Source of the DNA: Saussurea involucrata
Lineage: Eukaryota; Streptophyta; Magnoliopsida; Asterales; Asteraceae
DNA: 64,000 nt
Assembly: GCA_033807775.1 (NCBI GenBank)
Contig: CM066315.1
Location: 4,964,501-5,028,500, forward strand
Direction of reading: 5' to 3'
The first letter of the stretch is position 1; each line of letters opens with the position of its first letter. Under the pieces are notes generated by a model, which was not told where the DNA came from, ran no database searches, and saw only the letters and a program-made list of their open reading frames with translations. Position numbers and translations under genes: made by a program. This document shows positions 10,735 through 22,441 of this stretch, piece by piece.

Positions 10735-13212
10735 ATGGCTGCCTCATCTTCATCCCCAACTGTTGAAAACACTGGTCAAAACAATTTTGCTGAAAATGGT
10801 TCCATTTCAAAACCTCCCAAGTTTAATCCTAACAACTTTTCTCTATGGAAAAGCCGTATGATGCTATTCATGGAAGGAGTGGATACTAGATATCCAACCA
10901 TTCTCAAGGAGGGACCTATCATCCCGAGAGTTTGGGCTCGCTATGAAAAGCAGAGGCCTGGTAAGGAACCAGTTGATAAGTCAAGTGACTCTGATGATTC
11001 TGAACCTTCCGACATAGAGAAAGCAAAGACTACTGGTCGTTACATTCTCAAAAACCCAAAGGAATATACTGATGAGGAAAAACGATTGGTGTCTCTGGAT
11101 TCTCGGCTTAGAGCAATCATTGCTCTCTCACTTCCTGATGAAGTCTATCACTCTCTTGTTAATTTCGGTACTGCTAAAGAGATGTGGACTACATTGTGTG
11201 TACTTTATGAGGGTACATAGGAAGTGAAGAAAAGCAAAAAGATTGGCCTCATTCGAAAATATGAGCTCTTTGCCTATGAAAAGGGAGAATCTCTTCCAAG
11301 CTTTTATAACCGATTCAACTCTCTTTTAAATGATTTAAAGTTACTAGGTAGTGTTTATGATAATGAGGAAGTTCTATGCAAGTTTATGGATTGTCTTCCT
11401 GACTTTTGGGAAAACATTTGCACTTGCATTAAAACTACCAAGGATTTGGAATACATGCCTTTAACTGTTTTGTATGGAACTCTGTTCAACTTTGAACAAA
11501 CCAAGCTTCATAGGAAAACCATCTTCAAAGAGATAAAAAGCTCTTCAATAGCTCTTATCTGTGAAAGTTCCAAGAAAAGTCAAAATGTTCCTTGTATCAC
11601 ATATCCCTCATCAGACTCTGACACCGAAAATCAGAACAACCGTTCTCACCAAACGGAGGCATATCTGAGTGATGCCGATGATGAAGGTGATGAAATTTCG
11701 GTAGACCGAATGTCTGATGAAATGGCTATGATGGCTGGTTTTAAAAATAAATCTCGAAATTTCAACAAACCCAGAAGTTTCAGAAAACCATCCTTTACAA
11801 AAATGTCTTCTTTTGACAAGACAAATGAAGAATGTTTCAACTGTGGTAAGAAAGGACACTTTGCAGCTGAGTGCAGAAGCAAGCGTGTGTCAAAAGTCAA
11901 TTCTACATCCTCTGACAAATATCCTTCCAAATTTGAGAAATCCAAAGACAAATCCTATTTCAAGAAAGATTCTCAACCCTCCTCACTCTCACATCAGGAA
12001 CGTGCTGAAAAGTACAAAGCTAAGTACAAGAAGGAAAAAGAAAGAAATGAAGGATCTCAAAGAAGAGGAAAAGGATTGATGGCAGAGGCTCATGATTGGG
12101 AAGAAGAAGAAACCTCTGACAGTGATTCTCCAAATATGTGCTTTATGGCCATAACAGAAGAGGTGGAAGAAGAAAAGGCCAAGTCTCCAATGGCATTAGT
12201 TTCAACTGAATGCTCATCATCATACTCTCAGGTACATCCCTTTAATGACACGACTGATATTGAAAAGATAAATGCTTATGAATCTTTAACTCAAGACTTT
12301 TACACTGTCAAAGATAGCAAGAAAAGAAAATCTGCTCAAGTTAAAATTCTCACATCTCAACTTGAATCTTGCATGTCTAAACTTGAAAAGTTTGAGGAAA
12401 TCAAAGCTGAGCTTGAAAATCTAAAAGTCATAAATCATGTAATTGAAAAGGAGAAAAATAAACTGTTCAAGAAGTTAAAGAAAGAACAGGAAGTTGTCAG
12501 AAAATGGACAAACTCTTCAAGGAATCTTGAACAAATCTTTCAAGATCAAATCGGTGGTGATAACAAGTTTGGGTTAGGATATGAAAAATCCATGCTTGAA
12601 AAATCTTCCCATGCACTTGTTCCCATCACCGATACATGGGATGATGACTCTGAGTCAAACTCTTGTGATTCCATTTCTCTAAATTCTGTTGATCTTAGTG
12701 AAGCCTTAAAATATGGAATTTTTATAAAAGCCAAAGAATCTTCATCAGATCAAACCCATAAAGTGCAAGAATTGAAGGATGCTGTTAAACCCATTCATGA
12801 TGTGTTCAAAGATTTAACCATTGATAACAACTCATCAAATCTTTCAAAATCACAAGTGTTCAAAGAAAAACACACCACCGAAAAATCCATCACCGATTTT
12901 GTCCAAAAGGGAAAGACCAAAGTTTTCTCAAGAAAGACCCCTGACCATGCTTCAACCTCAAGAACCGAACTTTTTAGAGGTCCTCGTAATCCCCTTTTCG
13001 GTCCAAAGATTACGATTGATATAATTGGAAAGGGAAAAGGAAAGGAACAAAAACCCAAAAGAACTTTCATCTACCGAAAATGTTATAATTGTGGTGATAC
13101 CTTTCATCTTGCTAAGGATTGTCCAAAGGAAAGAATTGACAGATCTAAACCCAAGGTCTCTCACATTTCTAACCCAAAAGGACCCATTACCAAATGGGTA
13201 CCTAAGAACTGA
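10735..13212 (+). pseudogene. SIRE-type Gag, broken by one in-frame stop
   Basis: The first ATG is at 10735, 31 bases after the primer-binding site. The frame runs to a TAG at 11218-11220, then continues in the same frame to TGA at 13210-13212, about 825 codons in all. Two CCHC zinc knuckles (C-X2-C-X4-H-X4-C) are encoded near 11832-11873 and 13081-13122. Between them is a charged, lysine- and glutamate-rich region likely to form coiled coil. Gag would package the element RNA into virus-like particles. The great length and the second, C-terminal knuckle fit SIRE Gag. The single stop is the only lesion seen. Confidence 0.85.
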
Positions 13213-13217
13213 CTTGA

Positions 13218-16200
13218 TGTTGTCTGCAGGTTTTTGAGCTCCAACAAGTTTGGTATTTAGATAGTGGGTGCTCACGTCACATGACTGGAAACAAACATCT
13301 TCTTGTAAACTATGTGTCAGAAAAGGGTCCTTCTGTAACCTTTGGGGACAACTCCAGAGGTCACACTAAAGGGTATGGAACTCTCACAAATGGAACCCTT
13401 ACCTTCAATAAAGTGGCATTTGTTGAAGGTCTCATGCATAATCTCCTAAGTATTAGCCAACTGTGTGATCTTGGATACAAAGTTATCTTTGAACTGTGTA
13501 TTTGTACTGTTGTTGACAAGAATATGAAGGTTGTTCTCTCTGGAAGAAGGTTAGATAATGTGTATATCATTGATATGAGTCAGAACAACTCTTCAAATGT
13601 CTGCTTTGTGTCTGACGATACAGTCAAAAGAAACTGGATGTGGCATAAACGTTTGTCTCATCTTAACTTCAAAACCCTTCATAAATTATCAAACAAAGAG
13701 CTGGTGACTGGCATGCCTAAGTTGAACTTTGTCAAAGAAAAGCTGTGTGATGCATGTGAAAAAGGGAAGCTCACCAAATCTTCTTTCAAAACCAAGCAAT
13801 GCTCTTCCATCAATCTTCCACTTCAGATGTTGCATATGGATCTATGTGGACCAGTCAACACTCCCAGTCTAGGAGGAAGAAGGTACATTCTTGTTATTGT
13901 TGATGAATTCTCTAGATATACTTGGGTGTCTTTTCTCAGGTACAAAAGTGATGCAACTGAAGAAATCATCAACTTTGTCAAAAATAATGAAATTCTGAAT
14001 GGTCAGCTTGTCAGATCAGTAAGAAGTGACAATGGCACTGAATTCAGAAACAGTGGTTTAGAAGACTTCTTCAATGAGAAAGGAATCTCTCAAAACTTCT
14101 CTGCTGTCAGAACTCCACAACAAAATGGTGTTGTGGAAAGAAGAAACAGAACTCTATGTGAAGCAGCAAGGTCTATACTGAGTGAAGCAAAACTGCCAAC
14201 CTATTTTTGGGCCGAAGCTGTCAACACTGCCTGTTTCACTCAAAACAGGTCGGTGATAACAAAAAGACATGAGAAAACCCCGTATGAAGTCTTTCATGGA
14301 AGAAAGCCAAACATTGGTTTTCTTCATGTCTTTGGCTGTGTGTGCTTTATCCTAAATGACAGGGAAAATCTTGGGAAATTTGATCCTAAGGCAGATGAAG
14401 GAATCTTTGTGGGATATTCCTTGACCTCCAAAGCCTACCGAGTTTACAATCTTCGGAGAGAATGCATTGATGAATCTATCCATGTAAAGTGTGATGATTC
14501 AAGATCATCTTCTATGACAAATGATGATGAAGAACTACATAGATGGATATCATCATGCATTGGGGAATCTCCCATTTCAACCTCCACCGATCCACCTTGT
14601 ATTCCAAATATTCCCTCTGTTCCAAACAATCAAGTTGGGTCATCATCTTTATCACCTGAAACCCCCTCTGCCGAAATTGCCTCCACCGAACCCTATCCAT
14701 CATCCACCGAAAATAACCCCATCACCGAATCTCTTCCTGCCGATAATCCCTCTGACGACCCACCTTCATCACATCCTGCCAACACTCCAGCCTCGAACTT
14801 TCCTTCCTCTTCAATTGTTCCTCCACCGATGCCCCCTGCTCTTAAATGGACCAAAGATCATCCCATTGATCAAATCATCGGTGATCAACAAGCTGGTGTT
14901 CAAACAAGGAGAGGCACCAGTAACATCTGTCTCTATGTGAATTTCCTATCTCTTGTTGAACCTAAAAATATTAAAGAAGCCCTAAGTGACCCATGTTGGG
15001 TTTCGGCCATGCAAGAAGAACTCTCCCAATTTCAAAGAAACAAAGTCTGGAGACGTGTGCCTAGACCTTCAAGGAAAACACTCATCGGCACAAAATGGGT
15101 CTTCAGAAACAAAATGGATGAAGATGGTACTGTCATCAGAAACAAAATGGATGAAGATGGTATTGTCATCAGAAACAAAGCCAGACTCGTAGCTCAAGGC
15201 TACCGACAGGAAGAGGGTATTGACTATGATGAAACATTTGCTCCAGTTGCCAGACTTGAAGCTATCAGGATCTTTCTTGCTCATGCTGCTCACAAGAACT
15301 TCAGGGTATTTCAAATGGATGTGAAAAGTGCTTTTCTGAATCGAGAACTAGCTGAGGAAGTCTATGTGAAGCAACCTCCAGGCTTTGAAGATTCCACACA
15401 TCCAGACTATGTGTACCGACTTGACAAAGCTCTGTATGGGCTCAAGCAGGCTCCTCGAGCCTGGTATGACACTCTTGCCATCTTTCTACTCAAGCATGGC
15501 TATACTAGAGGTACAATTGATAACACTCTCTTCCACAAGCAAACTTAAGGTAATCTCATTCTTGTTCAAATCTATGTGGACGACATTATTTTCGGTGCCA
15601 CCGATGAGTCTCTGTGTGATGACTTTGCCTCTCTCATGAAAAGTGAATATGAGATGAGCATGATGGGGGAGCTAACTTTTTTCTTAGGTCTTCAAGTGAA
15701 ACAAATTTCAGAAGGAATTTTCATAAACCAAAGCAAGTACATTAAAGACCTTCTGAAGAAATTTGGCTTTGAAAACTCCTCTCCCATGAAAACTCCCATG
15801 GCACCACCTTTGAAACTTGATGCCGATTTAAATGGTGAATCTGTGGATGTTACCCATTATAGGGGCATGATTGGTTCTTTGCTTTATTTAACTGCTAGCA
15901 GACCAGATATCATGTTTGCTACTTGTCTTTGTGCCCGTTATCAAGCAAATCCAAAGAAATCTCATTTGGATGCTGTGAAACGGATTTTCAGGTATCTAAA
16001 GGGTACCATGCATCTGGGTCTTTGGTATCCCAAAGACTCAGGTTTTGAACTCATGGGGTATTCAGATTCCGACTTTGCAGGTTCTAAAATTGATAGAAAA
16101 AGCACAACAGGCAGTTGTCAACTTCTTGGTGGGAAATTGGTGAGCTGGTCCAGCAAAAAGCAAAATTCAGTCTCAACATCCACTGCCGAGGCTGAATATG

Positions 16201-16517
16201 TTGCTGCTGGAAGTTGTTGCACACAGATTCTATGGATGAAAAACCAGTTGAGAGACTACAATCAGTTCTACTCCAAGATACCCATCCTATGTGATAATTC
16301 AAGTGCAATTGCAATTGCAAACAATCCTGTTCTTCACTCAAGGTCCAAACACATCGATATCCGATATCATTTCATCAGGGACCATATCTCCAAAGGTGAC
16401 ATTGAGCTGCATTTTATTCCAACTGATCTTCAGCTTGCAGATTTGTTTACTAAACCTTTGGATGAGGCCACATTCACCTTTCTCATCGGTGAACTTGGCA
16501 TGTTGTATTTAGAATAG
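13218..16517 (+). pseudogene. SIRE-type Pol (PR-IN-RT-RH), broken by one in-frame stop
   Basis: Pol is in a different frame from gag and opens after a TGA at 13215. The protease D-S-G is at 13260-13268. The integrase HHCC finger lies near 13640-13770, and the core residues are D 13839, D 14028 and E 14136, again exactly D-X35-E. A TAA at 15546-15548 cuts the reverse transcriptase 24 bases before its Y-V-D-D motif (15573-15584). Beyond it the same frame stays open through RNase H to TAG at 16515-16517. A 33-bp tandem duplication inserts 11 residues in the RT N-terminal part. The sequence TCTGCAG|G at 13223-13230 resembles a splice acceptor, but whether splicing joins gag to pol is untested. 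Confidence 0.88.
15105..15170 (+). repeat. 33-bp tandem duplication within RT
   Basis: AGAAACAAAATGGATGAAG recurs at 15105 and 15138, with the next partial copy at 15171. The duplication keeps frame and adds 11 residues just before the conserved K-A-R-L-V motif of reverse transcriptase. Confidence 0.95.
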
Positions 16518-17063
16518 GTTCAAAAATAAAATAAAATCGGTCTGATAATTCTCGGTGGCAACAAGATTCTCTTTCGGCATGAATATCCTAAGTGAACTTT
16601 TCGGTGATCCATCTCTCGGTGGATAGCCTCGGTGCGCATATCTGCCCTCTTCCGTGTCTCAACGCCTCGGTGGATCTCTTCGGTAAGCAAATCCTCACCG
16701 ATTCCATCTCGGCATACCTTTCACCACCGATGTCCACCGATAATCTCTTCATATTCCTCACCGATGTCCACCGAATTTCAATCCTATCCACACGTCACCC
16801 CCATAACCCTAGCCTGTCAGATCCTTTCACCTCCCAACTTCGTGAAACGAATTCCTGACCACGATTCCCAAAGTGGTCATGATTGCCATTTCTATTTTAT
16901 CTCATTTTATTTTATTTAAACCGTTCCCCCCATTTTTTTGACAACCCTATATATACTCGACCCTTCACTTTCATTTTTCCTTTACTATTCCTTCATCTTC
17001 TTCTCCGTTCTCTCTCTATAACCTGCAACCTAATTTCTTCTTCGAGCTCTCTCTCGATCATCA
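16518..17063 (+). other. spacer between pol and the third ORF, dense in CACCGA/TCGGTG
   Basis: No conserved coding sequence was recognised in about 545 bp. From 16535 to 16775 the motifs TCGGTG and CACCGA recur roughly every 15-25 bases. A TATATATA box at about 16950-16957 precedes a pyrimidine-rich stretch, which could be a subgenomic promoter for the next ORF; this is inference. Confidence 0.5.
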
Positions 17064-20000
17064 ATGGCGTCCTCAAAGAACATCCCCCTACGTGTTTTGC
17101 TGATCTCAAGTTCAACCCATGCAATCACGTTGCTAGATTTGAACCCGACCCCTCCCATCCTGAATTCAATCACGTAATCAAGTTCTTCACTCGCTCTCCC
17201 CTTCTTCATGCCGTCACCTGTAATCCCAAAATGAGCAAAATGCTCATTAGGAATTTCTGGCTTACCTGTGTGTATGACACCTCCAATGATGCGATCCATG
17301 CATCCATCCTTTCTGAAGACGAGGGTGATCACGACCTCACTTTTGGGGTCGATGACGTTCGCACTGCCCTTAAAATCGATGCTTTCGATTCCTATAGCGA
17401 ATGGCATTCAGATACCGTTCTCGAAGATGTCCTTAGTGCAATAGGTTACGTGGTCGATGACAACTCCAAAAGCTCCAAAGGTCCTGGAACTCTTCTTCGG
17501 AGTCACATGGGTGGTGTATGGAACTTCTTCTTTGCCCATGTGATCCACTGCCTCTCCCGAAAGACGAGCGGCCATGATCAATCCCCTTCATACATCACCA
17601 AACTTGCCCATGCCCTAATCTTTCAACGCCGAGTTGATTTCGCCCAGTACTTCTTCACCGAATTGGTGGAAGTGATCACACATCCAAAGAAGTGCCACGT
17701 TGCCTACCCCCGATTCATCTCCATGATCATCCATCACAAACTTGGAAAAGCTCTGGACGAAGACCGCAAGTCCCAAACTCCCAGATTCACTTATGACTGG
17801 TCTGTACCGATCGTCGGCAACAAAACTCTCAACGTCGGTGTTCTCGACACCGATAGTCCTTTACGCCGAGGTATGATCACTTTAGCCATCTCTCCAGATC
17901 TTCAATGGGGTGATTCTGAAATTCCAGGGTTTCAACACCCCGATATCCCCGAGGTCCTTCCTGCTGTTGTGACCTCTTCCCCCCGTCCCAGAGTAAAATC
18001 GGTCGGCGCGAAGAAGAGATCGGCCGCCGACACCTCCGCCGCTGCTTCCAGGACCATGACACCGATTAACCCATCGGTGGCTTCCCCGGTCCACAAACCT
18101 TCTAAGCGGAGGCACTCTTCGTCCCCCCCGAAAAATCGTCTAAAAAGATCTCGGGGAACTGTCCGTAAGCCATCCCCTTCCAAATCATTTTTGTTCACCA
18201 CCGACCATTTGGTTATCCCTAAGGCATCCCTAAATTTACCTCCTCCAACTCGTTCTTTGAGTGAACACGCAGACTCTCCCACCGAAAGTCTAGACTCTCC
18301 CTCCGAAAGTCTGGACCTTGCACTGCACGGCCTTTCACCCGGTCATTTCTTGATCGACGATGATGCACAACCCGTTCAGGGTTCCCCCCATTAGATCCCC
18401 CTCATGACTTCTTTGCAGGTCTCTTTGACGACACTGGTTCTCCCCGAACCTCCCCGTCGGTCGGAACGATCCTCATTGAGTCCTCTTCCCCCTCACCAAC
18501 AAAGTCACCTTTGAACCAAACTTCTCCCCGAAGTTCTCCCCGGGTTCGAACTCCCCAAAGATCGCCTACGCCACATCAATCACCCTCCATGGGTCAGGAA
18601 TCACCCCGACGATCTCCCACTCCGCCACCGAGACCACTATTTCCCGATGAAATGTTATATCCCAGCAACATTCCCATTTCGGCGGAGGATCCCCATCGCA
18701 TCCGCTACATAGTTCCTGGGGATGTCGGGGGTGAAACCACTGTTCAAGCGCCCTCTTTGATTGAAGACTTACAAGAGAGTGCTCGACAATGTCGGCTTGT
18801 CGGCACCCAATTTGAATCTTTCAAACAGGCCACTCTTGCAATGATCGTCATGACGGGTTCCCGAATGTCCACTATCGAGTCTCGCCTGCCGCAGATCCTT
18901 TCAGATGCTATTACCGATGCTCTACGGCCCTTTACCACCGACATCTCCTCTTTGGTTTCCAAGGTGGAATCTTTGTCACAATCTCATAGGGATCTTGCCT
19001 TCTCCTTTGGTGCTTTCAAGGCAGCCTCCACCGTCAAGGATTCTGAACTTCAGAGGATGCTTCAAGAAGCTAAGTCTCATCAAGACTTCAGCCAGGCCAC
19101 TTCCAACTCTCTTCGTGACATTCATGCCCAACTTCAAGAATTCGGCCATCTGGAGATGGATCTCGGTGACTTCACCATGGTTTCTGAAGAGGTACCGAAA
19201 CAACTTTCTTTTCTTCATGAGAAATTTGACTACATTTTCAGACAGATGGGTATGAAGATTCTGGCTGGTGCTGAGGGGGAGAAAAAGACAACCCAACCCA
19301 AGTTGCCATCTCTTAAACAGTCGGTCATCCCCAAGCCTCCATCTTCCACCGATGACATTCCTGAAACCACTGAAACTCACGCTGAAACCGCCGACGCTGA
19401 GGGGGAGCAACTCTCTAAAGAAAAAGAGTTGGAGTTGGAAGACAAAGCAACAACTGAGGGGGAGCAACCTTCTGCGACCGAAACAGACAAGGGAAGGAAA
19501 AGTCTTACTGCCGAACAATTGGCCGAACAAGAAAGAATAGAGAAAGAAAAGATGAAGTATGGGACTCGTCCCACCGATGCAGACAAACTCAAACTTAAAC
19601 CTCCTTCATCACATCTGCAGGAACCCAATCTCGGTCTGACTCCTTAAGAAATCGAGGAAGCCAGATTAGCCCAAAAAGCCCTTGATGATACCAAGGCCCT
19701 CTCTTTTAAAGTTGCAGAGGAAGAAGCCAAGAAAGCCATGTCCACCGATGCCGTGTCGGCACAGAAATCGGTGCTGAGTGAATTTGAACAAGAGAGAAAT
19801 GAAGAAGTTAGCTGGTACAAGAAGAAGATGCACCACCGATCCGACAGAACCCCGATCTCAGGTGTCAAGATCGCAATCTCCAGAGCCAACCCAAAAGACA
19901 TCAGGCTTATCATTGATCGGGAAGATGGCTCCTTGAAAAGCGTGAAAGATTACCAACTCAAAACCTACGGTCTCCCCGAATGGTACGAGATCTCTCGACA

Positions 20001-20475
20001 CTTGGCCAAAAATCCAAACCCAAAGAAGGACATCTTTGTCAAATACATTGATGGTCTAATGGCAAAGATGAAGGAGATCAAAAAGAAGTATAGCATCGTG
20101 CTGACCACCGATGAAAGATCGAAACTGTAATCCTTGAAGGAAGAAGTGCGCCTTCCCAAAGTTCAGAATCCCCCCGACACTGTCTTCAAGGATATGGCAA
20201 AGGAAGGAAAGATACCGAATGTAAGTAACTTAAGTCTTTCCCTTCCCACTTCGGCATCATATCCCACGACAACTCTGGGCCTGTCACCGATTCCAGGACT
20301 GTATTTCAACGATGGTTTCGGCAAACGAGCCTTCTTCAAATTCTCTCAAATCCCCGTTGCCGACACCATGTTTCTTGAAGGCCTCCACAACTTGTTCCCT
20401 CACATCCCCGACGCTCAACCCTACTACCGAATCCTAATGGATGAGATCAAGCGCCGACAATCGTCAAAGAAGTAG
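17064..20475 (+). pseudogene. SIRE third ORF (env-like), frameshifted and with two stops
   Basis: An ATG at 17064 (M-A-S-S-K) lies in frame 3, but the long coding frame (frame 2) is entered only after a one-base change in a C5 run near 17084-17088. Frame 2 runs to 18394. A second shift at the C6 run near 18383-18388 leads to frame 1, which continues to 20475 with TAA stops at 19645-19647 and 20128-20130. Together these describe one ancestral ORF of about 1100 codons. The N-terminal half carries a globular region (G-V-W-N-F-F-F near 17512-17532), then a proline/serine/arginine-rich linker (18500-18650), then probable coiled coil (18770-19250) and a charged tail. SIRE elements carry such an env-like ORF of unproved function. 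Confidence 0.7.
19273..19467 (+). promoter_or_regulatory. three internal polypurine-tract-like sites
   Basis: GAGGGGGAG occurs at about 19273, 19399 and 19456, the last two within the identical 13-mer TGAGGGGGAGCAA. It is the same type of sequence that primes plus-strand synthesis next to a 3' LTR, yet here it lies inside the third ORF, more than 1 kb before that ORF ends. Function as extra primers is inference. Confidence 0.45.
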
Positions 20476-21210
20476 GATTTCATTTTACCTATCGGTAGTT
20501 TTGATAATCTTTTGCTTCCTTTCCTTACCGATGTATGAGAATGACTTATGCAATTCAAGTGCTTCTCTTGTTTATATTTTGCTGTACATACCTTTTATTT
20601 CCTTGCTTTATATATACTGTATAGATATACTCAAAGAAACATAGTTCAAAAAAACAAAAAACAAAAAGAAAGGTCTATGTGAAAAGAACCCAAAAGAGTA
20701 AAAAGGGTCAAAATGCACTTATTTTCATTTGCTCTTTAATATTCTAAGGATAGAGATCAAATTCGTCCCCAAACACTTAGAATCATTTCCCCCAACATAT
20801 TACACCCAAACTTACCAATAGATAAAAACCCTAATTTCCAAAATGAAGAGAAGAGAAGATTACCTCAACCATCAAGTGAATCCACGAACCAACCACTTCT
20901 AGTGTTACCAAAGTGAGCCTCAATCTTTATTTCATCCAAAGAAAGGGAAGGGTTTTAGGAGAGGGTTGGGTAAAACCCTAGAAATTGTAGAAATCTCACA
21001 AAATGGAGAGGAGATGAAGAATCCTAAACTCCAACTATAAATCCTTACTAAGAGGTGGAGATAGTCTTTGATTCACAAGATTTGTGGCTTCAAGGGTTTT
21101 AAAATCGGTTTAAAGGGTTAGGGTTTGGTTTGGGAGAGTTTAGAGAGAGATGGGTGGAATAGAAAATGAAAGGGAGCCGAGTTAGTGGGTTTAAAACACT
21201 CTGGAGCCCG

Positions 21211-21353
21211 CTCGCGATTGTGACACGGCGAGAGTGACCATGTCACAATCGCCGGGGCACTCTCGCCCAAAGTGTACCGAGGGTCATCCCTCCCCCTCGC
21301 GATTGTGACACGACGAGAGTGACCATGTCACAATCGCAGTGTCACTATCGCCC
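21211..21353. repeat. CpG-rich duplicated palindromic block in the gypsy LTR
   Basis: CTCGCGATTGTGACACG occurs at 21211 and 21296, an 85-bp spacing. Each copy is followed by TGTCACAATCGC, which can fold back on the CGATTGTGACA part. The block lies 110-250 bp from the outer LTR end. Confidence 0.85.
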
Positions 21354-21819
21354 CTGAGGTACCGAAGCTCGATTTTGTCCCGAATGAATCCACTTTACTG
21401 AGCTTCTTTCGCACCCTCTCCCCAACGTTAAACCTTCACCCTAATAAAATTTCGGGTGTTACAAGTGGGTTCAAATGAAAACTCATTTTCAATTGTGAAC
21501 ACGAGGACAAGTCACAACCATTGATCAAGATTTGGAAAACTAATCAATGATAAAACTTAATGAAACCAATTGAGAAGTGATTAGGGACAAATATGGAAAT
21601 TTGAATCAGCACCTACCATCTTTGACTTTTTATTTTCTTTTTTAATTAAAAAACTTTTACTCCTTAAAGTTTAAAATAAATTATCTTAAAAATTACTAAT
21701 ATTTTAATCAAACAAATTACATAAAAAACGACAATTTCATACTCTTCGATATGACATTCATCTCGATATAGTTTTTTCTTCATTTTAACCGTTTTTACGT
21801 GAAATGCTATGTATGTGTT

Positions 21820-22441
21820 ATATTCAGTATGAATATGTATGCACGTTTCCTGCTGTCCATATTCAGTATGAATAACAAAGAGGAACGCTCATTCACTATT
21901 TATTACGAATAACACATTATTCAAAATGAATAATACAACATTCAGGATGAATAATGCACGAATTCCTGATTCATGTATTATTAAACATGAATCGTGTATT
22001 ATTCACCTTGAATGTTGTATTATTCATCCTGAATGATACATTATTCATGATGAATAATATATGAATAACCCGTGAAGGTGTGAACACATGACACACTCTC
22101 TTTTGTTTTCCGATTCACAATCGCGACTTGGTTTTATTTTTTATGAATATATATGCACATCTCCAGGTGTCCACATTCAGTATGAATAACAAAGGTGAAC
22201 GTTCATTCACTATTCATGATGAATAATACAATATTCATGATAAATAATACAATATTCAGTATGAATAATACATCATTCAGGGTGAATAATACACGATTCA
22301 TGAATCGTGTATTATTCTCCCTGAATGATGTATCATTCATACTGAATGATACATTATTCATGAAGAATAATACATGAGTGACCCGTGAAGGTGTGGAGAC
22401 GTGACACACTCTCTTTCGTTCCTCGGTTCACAATCGAAACT
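21820..22441. repeat. two direct copies of about 311 bp with 18-bp palindromic subunits
   Basis: Copies start near ATGAATATGTATGCACG (21829) and ATGAATATATATGCACA (22142), and end near the matching GTGAAGGTGTG...GACACACTCTC segments. Each has a run of ATTCATGATGAATAATAC-like units in both orientations, so the DNA is locally palindromic at about 18-bp scale. Confidence 0.85.

Larger units (their letters stand above)
9746..20690 (+). mobile_element. SIRE-type copia retrotransposon, decayed, 3' LTR missing
   Basis: It has a 5' LTR (9746-10690), a primer-binding site, a long gag with two zinc knuckles, pol in copia order, and a large third ORF downstream of RNase H. That architecture matches the plant SIRE/Maximus lineage. 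The expected second LTR beginning TGTTGGGTCATC is absent, and the sequence passes into gypsy LTR material somewhere between about 20480 and 20780. Together with the missing 1.2 kb of host LTR, this points to one deletion that removed the 3' LTR and adjacent DNA. At least two frame shifts and four in-frame stops make it non-autonomous today. Confidence 0.85.
8615..21463 (-). mobile_element. gypsy solo LTR, interrupted by a copia element
   Basis: The outer ends are TGTAACACCC at 8615 and GGGTGTTACA ending at 21463, and the left 1.1 kb matches the LTR at 54087 at roughly 80% by eye. Flanks GGTGG and AGTGG agree at 4 of 5 bases, consistent with an old 5-bp duplication. No internal gypsy region is present, so it is a solo LTR. 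By analogy with the 54087 element, transcription would run on the minus strand. About 1.2 kb of LTR equivalent to roughly 55230-56400 is missing at the right-hand junction with the copia insertion. Confidence 0.75.

Noticed and set aside
22195..22409. Overlapping ORFs on both strands with repeated N-N-T and M-N-N phrases
   Set aside because: They are translations of palindromic 18-bp units in a fold-back element.
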